A stretch of 64,000 bases of DNA from contig NZ_CAKKNB010000002.1 in the NCBI RefSeq assembly GCF_918741295.1, positions 868,001-932,000 of the forward strand. The letters run 5' to 3'. Positions 57,636 to 64,000 of the stretch are shown here, in pieces. The DNA is from Aquabacterium sp. CECT 9606. Lineage in GTDB: Bacteria; Pseudomonadota; Gammaproteobacteria; Burkholderiales; Burkholderiaceae_C. The translations under genes and the position numbers were made by a program. Each line of letters opens with the position of its first letter. Positions within the stretch are counted from its first letter, which is position 1. A model generated the notes under the pieces. The model saw nothing but the letters and a program-made list of their open reading frames with translations, was not told the DNA's origin and did no database searches.

Positions 57636-58370
57636 ATGAATCAGATCTGTGCAGACCAGCCGACAGGCGACAAAATCTTCGCCATCAAAGGCCTGAGCAG
57701 AACCTACGGTGAAGGGGCTGCGCAGGTCAAAGCATTGACCGATGTGGACCTCACCATATTCCGGGGTGAATTCATTGTGCTGCTTGGTCCTTCAGGCAGC
57801 GGAAAGTCGACGCTCCTCAACATACTTGGTGGACTCGACGTGCCAACGCGGGGCGAAGTCTGGTTTGGTGGCCATGACCTGAGTCGGGCGAGCGAGGATG
57901 AGCTGACGGCTTACCGCAGGCGCCACATTGGCTTTGTCTTCCAGTTCTACAACCTGATCCCGAGCCTGACGGTGCGGGAGAACGTTGCGCTGGTGACGGA
58001 CATCGTGGAAGACCCCATGCCTGTTGATGAGGCGGTCGATCGTGTGGGCCTGGCCCCCAGGCGTGACCACTTTCCCTCTCAGTTGTCCGGAGGTGAGCAG
58101 CAGCGGGTCGCGATCGCACGGGCCATCGTCAAACGGCCGGATGTTCTCTTGTGCGACGAGCCCACGGGGGCGCTGGACTATCAGACAGGCAAGCTTGTTC
58201 TGGAGGTCCTGGAGCACGTCAACCGTGCATTCGGCACCACGTCCATCGTCATCACCCACAACGCGGCCATTGCCAAGATGGCCGATCGCGTGGTCTACCT
58301 GGGAGACGGGCGCGTCCAGCGAATCGAGACCAACGCGCACAAGGTCTCACCATCGGAGTTGACATGGTGA
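57636..58370 (+). CDS. ABC transporter ATP-binding protein (MacB/LolD type)
   Basis: This 244-residue protein has the Walker [10 protein letters not shown] (51-59), the Q-loop [18 protein letters not shown], the signature [15 protein letters not shown] and Walker [14 protein letters not shown]. It belongs to the MacB/LolD/FtsE-like group that works with FtsX-type permeases. It is the first of three genes (ATPase, permease, membrane-fusion protein), an arrangement typical of DevBCA- or MacAB-like exporters. The permease starts 34 bases downstream. Confidence 0.95.
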   Translation: MNQICADQPTGDKIFAIKGLSRTYGEGAAQVKALTDVDLTIFRGEFIVLLGPSGSGKSTLLNILGGLDVPTRGEVWFGGHDLSRASEDELTAYRRRHIGFVFQFYNLIPSLTVRENVALVTDIVEDPMPVDEAVDRVGLAPRRDHFPSQLSGGEQQRVAIARAIVKRPDVLLCDEPTGALDYQTGKLVLEVLEHVNRAFGTTSIVITHNAAIAKMADRVVYLGDGRVQRIETNAHKVSPSELTW

Positions 58371-58404
58371 GCCATTCTCGCTTTCGCTTCACTGGGGGAT
58401 CACC

Positions 58405-60774
58405 GTGAAGGCGCTGGACCGCAAGCTGCTGCGCGATTTGCGCCGCATGTGGGCGCAGGGCATCACGATCGCCCTGGTGGTGGCCAGCGGCATCGCGGGT
58501 TTCGTGACCAGCCTGTCGGCGGTCGATTCGCTGGCGCTGGCACGGGATCGCTTTTACGCGGAGGGGCGGTTCGCCGATGTTTTCGCCAGTGTGAAGCGTG
58601 CGCCCCGCGCGGTCGAGGAATCGCTTCGCGAGGTGCAAGGGGTTGCCGACGTTCAGACCACGCTGGAGGAAATCGTGCGGGTGGAATTGCCACTGGTGAG
58701 TGATCCGGTCATCGGTCAGATGATCGGCATAGACCTGCGCAATCCCCAGCGCATGAACCGCATCACGGTGACCCATGGCAGGGCATTAGCCCATCATGGA
58801 GCGCAGGCGCATGGCGACATCGAGGTGCTTGTGTCCCAAGGCTTCGCCCAGGCACGCCGCCTTGAGCCTGGCGACGAGTTCTTTGCCACGCTCAATGGCC
58901 GGCGAAGAAGATTGGTGGTGGTGGGCCATGCCGTGTCGCCCGAGTTCATCTTCGCAGGCCTGTGGGGGATGCCGGATGTGCGCGGCTATGGCATCTTCTG
59001 GATGGACCAGGACATCCTTTCGGGCGCCTACGGCATGGATGGGGCATTCACGCGCGTGGCGCTCAAGCTGGCACCAGGGGCGTCGTTGCCGGTGGCCACC
59101 GAGGCGGCGAGGCGGGTACTGGCGCCCTACGGTGCCCGGGAGGTCATCGGGCGGGTCAATCAGACCTCGCACGCCATGCTGGACAACGAGATCAAGGAAC
59201 AGCGTGTCCTGGGCACGGTGCTGCCAATCATCTTCCTGGGCGTGGCCGCCTTTCTGTTCAATGTGGTGGTCTCGCGCCTGGTGGCCACGCAACGTGAGCA
59301 GATTGCCGCGTTGAAGGCGCTTGGCTATGGCGATGCGGCGATCGCCTTGCACTATCTCAAGCTGGTGCTGCTCATCGTTGTGGCGGGGCTCGTTCTTGGC
59401 CTGGGCGTGGGAGACCGGCTGGGCGAGGCCTTCACCCACCTTTACTCAGAGCTCTTTCATTTCGCCCGTTTCGAGCACCGACTGGCGCCGTCGCTGGTCA
59501 TGATCAGCGTGGTGGTGGCCGTGGTGACCGCCGTCGCGGGGGCGATGAACGCCGTCCTGTCCATCGTCAGGCTGGCGCCGGCCGAAGCCATGCGGCCACC
59601 TGCGCCGGGTCACTACCGTCGCACCTTGATGGAGACGATCGGCCTGCGCGGGATGCCGCCATCGGTGAAGATGATCGTTCGCAACATGGAACGCCGCCCG
59701 TGGCGGACGGCACTTTCCGTGGGTGGCGTGGCGGTGGCCGTGGCCATCATCGTGATGGGAAACTTCCTGCGTGACGCGATCGCTCACGTGGTGGATGCTC
59801 AGTTCACCTTGAGCCTGCGAGGGGACGTGACGGTCTGGTCTGCCGATCCGCTGGACGACTCGGTGCGGCTTGAGCTGGCAAGGTTGCCTGGTGTCAGGTC
59901 GGTGGAATCCACCCGTTTCGTGTCGGTCAACTTCGTCAATGGACATCGTCGTGAACGCGGAATGATCCGCGGCTACGCGGCCAGGCCGGAACTCTACCGC
60001 GTCATCGACATGGACCTGCGCCAGACTCTTCTGGAGGGCCGGGGGCTGGTGCTGACGGACAGGCTGGCGGAAAAACTCGGGCTGAGGGTCGGGGACCCGG
60101 TCCAGGTGGAGGTGATCGAGGGCCGCGCCGGCACAGTGGTGCTGCCTGTCGGCGCGACGGTGCGCGAGATGATGGGCTTGAACGCCTACATGGACCGCGA
60201 TGCCCTCAACCGGCTGCTGGGGGAAGGCAACATCGGCACGGGGTATGTCCTGTCGATCGAACCCGGCCGGGAGGCCGAGGTGCTGGAGGCGAGCAAGGCG
60301 CTGCCCCGCGTGGCCGGAGCCTGGAGCAAGGGCACGATGCTGCGCAACATGGAAGAGATCAGTGCCCGGAACGTGCGCATCATGAGCAGCGTTCTCACCG
60401 TCTTCGCGAGTGTGATCGCCGTGGGCGTGGTCTACAACAACGCGCGCATCGCCTTGTCCGAACGGGCCTGGGAGATGGCCAGCCTGAGGGTCCTCGGCTT
60501 CACGCGGGGCGAAGTGGCGGCCTTGCTGCTCGGCGAGCTGGCCATTGTCACGGCCCTGGCGTTGCCTCTGGGCATGGGCCTCGGGTGGGGACTCACCCAA
60601 CTGGTGACACGGCTGCTGAGGTCGGACCAGTTCCAGTTTCCGGTGGTGATTTCGCCGGCGACCTACGCCTGGTCGTGTCTGTGCGTGCTGGTGGCCGGCG
60701 CGGTGAGCGCATGGGTCGTGCGGCGGCGAATCGACAGGCTGGACATGGTGTCCGCCTTGAAGACGAGGGATTGA
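58405..60774 (+). CDS. FtsX-family ABC transporter permease with two core domains
   Basis: The protein has 789 residues. It has one N-terminal membrane helix (about 22-40), a periplasmic domain, three helices (about 268-400), then a second set with a helix near 437, a second periplasmic domain and three more helices (about 665-770). This is the double FtsX layout of several exporters of lipids or peptides. The GTG start is set by GGGGGAT. It lies between its ATPase and its HlyD-type adaptor (3 bases). The cargo is unknown. Confidence 0.9.
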   Translation: MKALDRKLLRDLRRMWAQGITIALVVASGIAGFVTSLSAVDSLALARDRFYAEGRFADVFASVKRAPRAVEESLREVQGVADVQTTLEEIVRVELPLVSDPVIGQMIGIDLRNPQRMNRITVTHGRALAHHGAQAHGDIEVLVSQGFAQARRLEPGDEFFATLNGRRRRLVVVGHAVSPEFIFAGLWGMPDVRGYGIFWMDQDILSGAYGMDGAFTRVALKLAPGASLPVATEAARRVLAPYGAREVIGRVNQTSHAMLDNEIKEQRVLGTVLPIIFLGVAAFLFNVVVSRLVATQREQIAALKALGYGDAAIALHYLKLVLLIVVAGLVLGLGVGDRLGEAFTHLYSELFHFARFEHRLAPSLVMISVVVAVVTAVAGAMNAVLSIVRLAPAEAMRPPAPGHYRRTLMETIGLRGMPPSVKMIVRNMERRPWRTALSVGGVAVAVAIIVMGNFLRDAIAHVVDAQFTLSLRGDVTVWSADPLDDSVRLELARLPGVRSVESTRFVSVNFVNGHRRERGMIRGYAARPELYRVIDMDLRQTLLEGRGLVLTDRLAEKLGLRVGDPVQVEVIEGRAGTVVLPVGATVREMMGLNAYMDRDALNRLLGEGNIGTGYVLSIEPGREAEVLEASKALPRVAGAWSKGTMLRNMEEISARNVRIMSSVLTVFASVIAVGVVYNNARIALSERAWEMASLRVLGFTRGEVAALLLGELAIVTALALPLGMGLGWGLTQLVTRLLRSDQFQFPVVISPATYAWSCLCVLVAGAVSAWVVRRRIDRLDMVSALKTRD

Positions 60775-60777
60775 GTC

Positions 60778-61986
60778 ATGAAAACGAAGACCTGGGCATA
60801 TGGCGCCTTGGTGGTGGCGCTGGTGGGCGGTGCATTGGTTTGGGCATTTGCGCCCAGGCCGGTCGAAGTGGAGGTCGACACGGTGAAGGTCGGGCCTTTC
60901 GAAGCCAGCATAGAAGAGGACGCCCGGACAAGGCTGCGCGACCGCTACACGGTCTCGGCCCCCGTGGCAGGTCGGCTTGCCCGCATCCCGCTGAAGGAAG
61001 GCGACCATGTCCACATCGGCGACACCTTGGCGATACTCAGCCCCGGACTGCCCGCCATGCTGGACGACCGCACCCGGGCCGAACACAGGGCAAGGCTGGA
61101 TGCCGCACAAGCCCAGGTTCAGCGCGCGAAGGCTCGCATCGCGCTGGCGATCGTGTCGACCAGGAAGGCGGATGACGAAGTGCTCCGCAGCGAGCAACTT
61201 GGCATGCAAGGCTTCATACCGCCAGCCAAGTTGAACACCGACCGACTGGCCGCCCAGGCGGCGCAGGAGGACCGCAGAACGGCGGAATTGGATCTGCAGG
61301 TTGCGCAGCACGAAGCGGAACAGGCGCGCGCGGCGCTCATGAGGGTGCGGGAGGCGGAAGCGGCCGGTGGCAGCAGGCCCTTCATCGTGCGGGCACCGAT
61401 TGAGGGCCGGGTTCTCAAGGTGATCCAGTCGAGTGAAGCCATGGTGTCGCTTGGCACACCGCTGCTGGAAGTGGGCGATACCCGATCACTGGAGATCGTT
61501 GCCGAATGCCTCACCACCGATGCCATCCGCCTGCGGCCTGGTGGCCTTGTCCACATTGACCGTTGGGGCGGTGAAGGTGTGCTGCAGGGCCGAGTGAGGC
61601 TGGTGGAGCCATCGGCCTTCACCAAGGTGTCGGCGCTGGGCGTGGAGGAGCAGCGCGTGCGCGTGCTGATTGATCTGAGCGGACCGGATGCTCGGTGGCA
61701 GGGCCTGGGCGACGGCTTCAGGGTGAGCGTGAGGCTGGTGACGGTGGCCTTGGACAGGGCGATCAAGGTGCCTCTGGCCGCGGTGTTTCCCATGCCCGGC
61801 GATCAGGGTGACATGGCGGTCTTCGTCAAGGATGGCGGCCGGGCGCGGCTGACGCGGGTCAAGATTGGCGACGGCAATGGCCGCGAGGCATTGGTCAAAG
61901 GCGGTTTGCCTGCAGGCGCCACCGTGATCGTCTACCCACCGGCAACGGTGCGAGATGGTGGGCGTGTGGTGGCGCGTCGGGTTTAA
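60778..61986 (+). CDS. HlyD-family periplasmic adaptor (membrane-fusion protein)
   Basis: This 402-residue protein has an N-terminal membrane anchor (8-26). A lipoyl/barrel domain (VSAPVAGRLARIPLKEGDHVHIGDTLAIL) is split around a coiled-coil (about 90-195; rich in Ala, Glu, Arg). The returning half is PFIVRAPIEGRVLKVIQSSEAMVSLGTPLLEVGD, and a C-terminal barrel and membrane-proximal domain follow. It links the ABC permease to an outer-membrane channel; no TolC gene is in the window. It starts three bases after the permease stop. Confidence 0.92.
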   Translation: MKTKTWAYGALVVALVGGALVWAFAPRPVEVEVDTVKVGPFEASIEEDARTRLRDRYTVSAPVAGRLARIPLKEGDHVHIGDTLAILSPGLPAMLDDRTRAEHRARLDAAQAQVQRAKARIALAIVSTRKADDEVLRSEQLGMQGFIPPAKLNTDRLAAQAAQEDRRTAELDLQVAQHEAEQARAALMRVREAEAAGGSRPFIVRAPIEGRVLKVIQSSEAMVSLGTPLLEVGDTRSLEIVAECLTTDAIRLRPGGLVHIDRWGGEGVLQGRVRLVEPSAFTKVSALGVEEQRVRVLIDLSGPDARWQGLGDGFRVSVRLVTVALDRAIKVPLAAVFPMPGDQGDMAVFVKDGGRARLTRVKIGDGNGREALVKGGLPAGATVIVYPPATVRDGGRVVARRV

Positions 61987-62038
61987 AGGCGCGGCGCGGG
62001 CGGGGCTTCGCCATGGCCAGCCCGCAAGTGACTTTGAG

Positions 62039-62052
62039 CTGACATTGATCAA
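62039..62052 (+). promoter_or_regulatory. possible FNR/Dnr-type binding site
   Basis: CTGAC-ATTG-ATCAA fits the FNR consensus (TTGAT-N4-ATCAA) with a perfect right half and one weak and one common change on the left. It lies 75 bases before the DksA-like start. A weak -10 (AAAAAT, 62075-62080) would put the site close to -41.5, the usual activating position. Oxygen-regulated expression of the DksA-like, reductase and class II ribonucleotide reductase genes would make sense. Confidence 0.5.
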
Positions 62053-62126
62053 GTCCGATGGCCTCTGCCCGGCAAAAAATGGCGCCTTATCAGTGACCAA
62101 TGGCTTGTGCCGAACGGAACTTGAAG

Positions 62127-62492
62127 ATGGATCTGCCCACCCAAAATCATTTGACAACCTTGCGCAGTCTCTTGACCTACCGCCTGCATGAATTGGAGTC
62201 GGATATCAATGCAGCGCAGGTTCATGACACGGCCGTCTCCGTTGAGCCAAGCGAGGTGCGGGATCGTCAAGATGAAGCCGTGCGCGCCCAGACTGGCGAA
62301 ATCGACGAGGCGCAAGAGCGGCGCGACATGGAGGAGATCGGCTTGGTCAAAGCCGCCTTGCATCGCCTGGATACCGGCACGTATGGCGGTTGCCTGGACT
62401 GCGGGGCGGATATCGGGCTTCAACGTTTGCTGGTGCAACCGGCTGCTTCTCGATGCGCAGCATGCCAGGCTGCACGCGAGCAATCAAAGTAG
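62127..62492 (+). CDS. DksA/TraR-type zinc-finger protein
   Basis: The protein has 121 residues. An N-terminal helical coiled-coil (about 5-80, rich in Glu/Arg) is followed by a C4 zinc finger (CLDCGADIGLQRLLVQPAASRCAAC). DksA/TraR-type proteins act on RNA polymerase, and small members without the full coiled-coil are common in stress clusters. The start MDLPTQN was chosen as the first Met with a coiled-coil beginning; an upstream ATG at 62100 is possible. It leads the group of three genes at the end of the window. Confidence 0.87.
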   Translation: MDLPTQNHLTTLRSLLTYRLHELESDINAAQVHDTAVSVEPSEVRDRQDEAVRAQTGEIDEAQERRDMEEIGLVKAALHRLDTGTYGGCLDCGADIGLQRLLVQPAASRCAACQAAREQSK

Positions 62493-62518
62493 CTTCAGAC
62501 GGGCTGGAAGGAGCCGAC

Positions 62519-63265
62519 ATGTCGAGTGCAAAGATAGCCGCTGTCACGGGCGGCATGGGTGGCTTGGGAGAGGCCATCTGTCGTCGTCTGGCGGACGATG
62601 GTTTCAAAGTGGTAGCACTGCATTCACCCGCCAACGATCGTGTGACGGCATGGCTTGAACGCCAGGTGGCAGATGGTTATGGCTTTGGGTCGGTGGAAGT
62701 GGATGTGAAGCATTTCCAGTCTTGCCAGGACGCGGTGGCGAAGATCCGTGCGGATCATGGACCAGTGTCCGTGTTGGTCAACAACGCTGGCATCACGAGC
62801 GATGCGTCGTTCAGAAAGATGGGCCCTGAGGTTTGGGACACCGTCTTGCGCACCAACCTCGATTCGGTGTTCAACATGACCAAGCAGGTGATCGAAGACA
62901 TGATCACGCTGGGTTGGGGTCGGGTGATCAACATCTCGTCGGTGAATGGTCAGCGAGGCGCCTTTGGTCAGGCGAACTATGCGGCGTCGAAGGCGGGAAT
63001 CCATGGCTTCACAAAGACACTTGCGTTGGAGTTCGCCAAAAAGAACATCACGGTGAACACCGTGTCGCCGGGCTACTTGCGCACAAACATGGTTGCGAAA
63101 GTTCCTGAACAAGTGATGAACGAGCGCATCCTGCCCGAGATTCCAGTGGGGCGCCTGGGGCAGCCGGCCGAAGTCGCTCAGCTGGTCTCCTATCTGGCGT
63201 CCGATGGCGCGGCGTTCGTGACTGGTGCAAATCTGGCGATCAACGGCGGGCAACACATGTACTGA
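62519..63265 (+). CDS. phaB: acetoacetyl-CoA reductase (PhaB-type SDR)
   Basis: This 248-residue short-chain dehydrogenase reduces acetoacetyl-CoA to (R)-3-hydroxybutyryl-CoA with NADPH, for polyhydroxybutyrate. The NADP site is TGGMGGLG (10-17). The catalytic residues are Ser140/141, Tyr154 and Lys158 in QRGAFGQANYAASKAG, a PhaB hallmark. VNNAGITSDASFRKM and the terminal ANLAINGGQHMY also match PhaB. AAGGAG precedes the ATG. No phaA or phaC is next to it; a paralogue may exist elsewhere. Confidence 0.93.
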   Translation: MSSAKIAAVTGGMGGLGEAICRRLADDGFKVVALHSPANDRVTAWLERQVADGYGFGSVEVDVKHFQSCQDAVAKIRADHGPVSVLVNNAGITSDASFRKMGPEVWDTVLRTNLDSVFNMTKQVIEDMITLGWGRVINISSVNGQRGAFGQANYAASKAGIHGFTKTLALEFAKKNITVNTVSPGYLRTNMVAKVPEQVMNERILPEIPVGRLGQPAEVAQLVSYLASDGAAFVTGANLAINGGQHMY

Positions 63266-63301
63266 CCTGTGGGCATGTCACGCAAACCAAGGAGCTTTGC
63301 A

Positions 63302-64000
63302 ATGCCATGTCATCTTTCCGAACAGGCGGTGTGCAGAGATGTTCTGCTTCGCCGGTATACGCAGGCCGGAGAGTTCTGCGTGGATCATGTTCTAGGCCGG
63401 GTGGCCAGCGCACTGAGTGCGCTGGAGGCGCCTGATCAGCGCACGCGCTGGCATGACAGGTTTCTCTGGGCATTGCGCCGCGGGCTGGTGCCGGCAGGGC
63501 GAATCCTGGCGGGTGCGGGGGCAGTTCCTCATGCCATGCTCATCAACTGCTTCGTTCTGCCGATCAAGGAGCCGTCGGGCTTGGGAGCCACGATGGCCGA
63601 TGCCTTGACCACCTTGCGCATGGGCGGCGGAGTCGGGTACGACTTCTCCGGGCTGGCGCCATCCGCTTCTTTGTTGAAGGCCATGCGCGAGCTGGACGAC
63701 GCCTGTGGCACATTGAGCCGTGGCCGGGTTCGACCGGGGGCACAAATGGGCGTGCTGCGTTGCGATCACCCCGACATCCTGTCGTTCGTCCATGCCAAGG
63801 ACGCGGCGGAATTGCCGACATTCAATCTCTCGGTGGCGGTCTCCGATGCCTTCATGCGGGCTGTTGAGGCGGATGCTTGCATCGAGTTGTTGCACGCATC
63901 AGAACCCAGGGGAGGCAGGCAGGACTTTCCAAGTGAAAGTGGCCTGTGGGCCGATCGCATTGTGCGCGCTCGTGTGTTGTGGCAGGCCATCATGGAGTCG
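63302..64000 (+). CDS. adenosylcobalamin-dependent (class II) ribonucleotide reductase, N-terminal part
   Basis: The 233 visible codons run off the right edge. The N-terminal segment RGLVPAGRILAGAG, then INCFVLP with the first active-site cysteine, and RMGGGVGYDFSGLAP are typical of class II ribonucleotide reductases, which reduce ribonucleotides using vitamin B12 and work without oxygen. No ATP-cone domain is seen. AAGGAG precedes the ATG by eight bases. It follows phaB after 36 bases and may be co-transcribed. Confidence 0.88.
   Translation, partial: MPCHLSEQAVCRDVLLRRYTQAGEFCVDHVLGRVASALSALEAPDQRTRWHDRFLWALRRGLVPAGRILAGAGAVPHAMLINCFVLPIKEPSGLGATMADALTTLRMGGGVGYDFSGLAPSASLLKAMRELDDACGTLSRGRVRPGAQMGVLRCDHPDILSFVHAKDAAELPTFNLSVAVSDAFMRAVEADACIELLHASEPRGGRQDFPSESGLWADRIVRARVLWQAIMES

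Overview
The window is a high-GC chromosomal segment with dense, short-spaced genes. Its protein families and gene order (aroQ-accB-accC-prmA followed by a zinc-ribbon DUF3426 gene, gpmA divergent from a rhodanese gene and grxC, CIRCE-controlled groESL, a PEP-CTERM protein, a PhaB-type reductase next to a class II ribonucleotide reductase) point to a betaproteobacterium of the order Burkholderiales. The species cannot be named from the sequence. No rRNA, tRNA, CRISPR array, insertion sequence or prophage was recognised.

Layout. 1-3472 (minus) holds a molybdenum hydroxylase operon (2Fe-2S subunit, Tat-exported molybdopterin subunit, XdhC-type maturation protein, cut by the window edge), next to an AraC regulator. 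A second AraC regulator is divergent from a secreted CocE/NonD-type hydrolase. 7822-9408 holds grxC and a membrane rhodanese divergent from gpmA. 9409-10024 is non-coding and carries two inverted copies of a structured element. 10025-25078 (minus) is mostly housekeeping: an EEP-family lipoprotein, a PfkB kinase, a DUF3426 protein, a secreted lipase, prmA, accC, accB, aroQ, a TlpA-like thioredoxin, an unknown protein, a molybdopterin oxidoreductase, a FUSC membrane protein and lysS.

25152-37705 (plus) is a surface region: a flippase, a beta-helix lipoprotein, a 1512-residue RTX-like protein with seven 141-residue repeats, then five tightly packed glycan genes (acyltransferase, two glycosyltransferases, DegT aminotransferase, initiating sugar transferase). 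sdaA and a PAP2 phosphatase follow. 40052-43352 is a compact probable operon of an Ig-DUF3500 protein, a PEP-CTERM protein and a HupE/UreJ-like membrane protein. This is the best candidate here for an uncharacterised system.

43395-44985 holds a third AraC regulator and an NTF2-like secreted protein with less GC-biased codons. groES-groEL follow under a consensus promoter and a perfect CIRCE operator, with a strong terminator. Then come a small outer-membrane barrel and a PlpD-type patatin. cheR-cheD-cheB (minus) are divergent from a plus-strand unit coding for a diguanylate cyclase, a MinD-like ATPase and a truncated haemoglobin, with overlapping reading frames. A secreted protein with an HEWGH zinc-protease motif, a decayed carboxymuconolactone decarboxylase fragment, an ABC exporter with adaptor, and a DksA-like / acetoacetyl-CoA reductase / class II ribonucleotide reductase group preceded by an FNR-like site close the window. 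The last gene is cut by the right edge.
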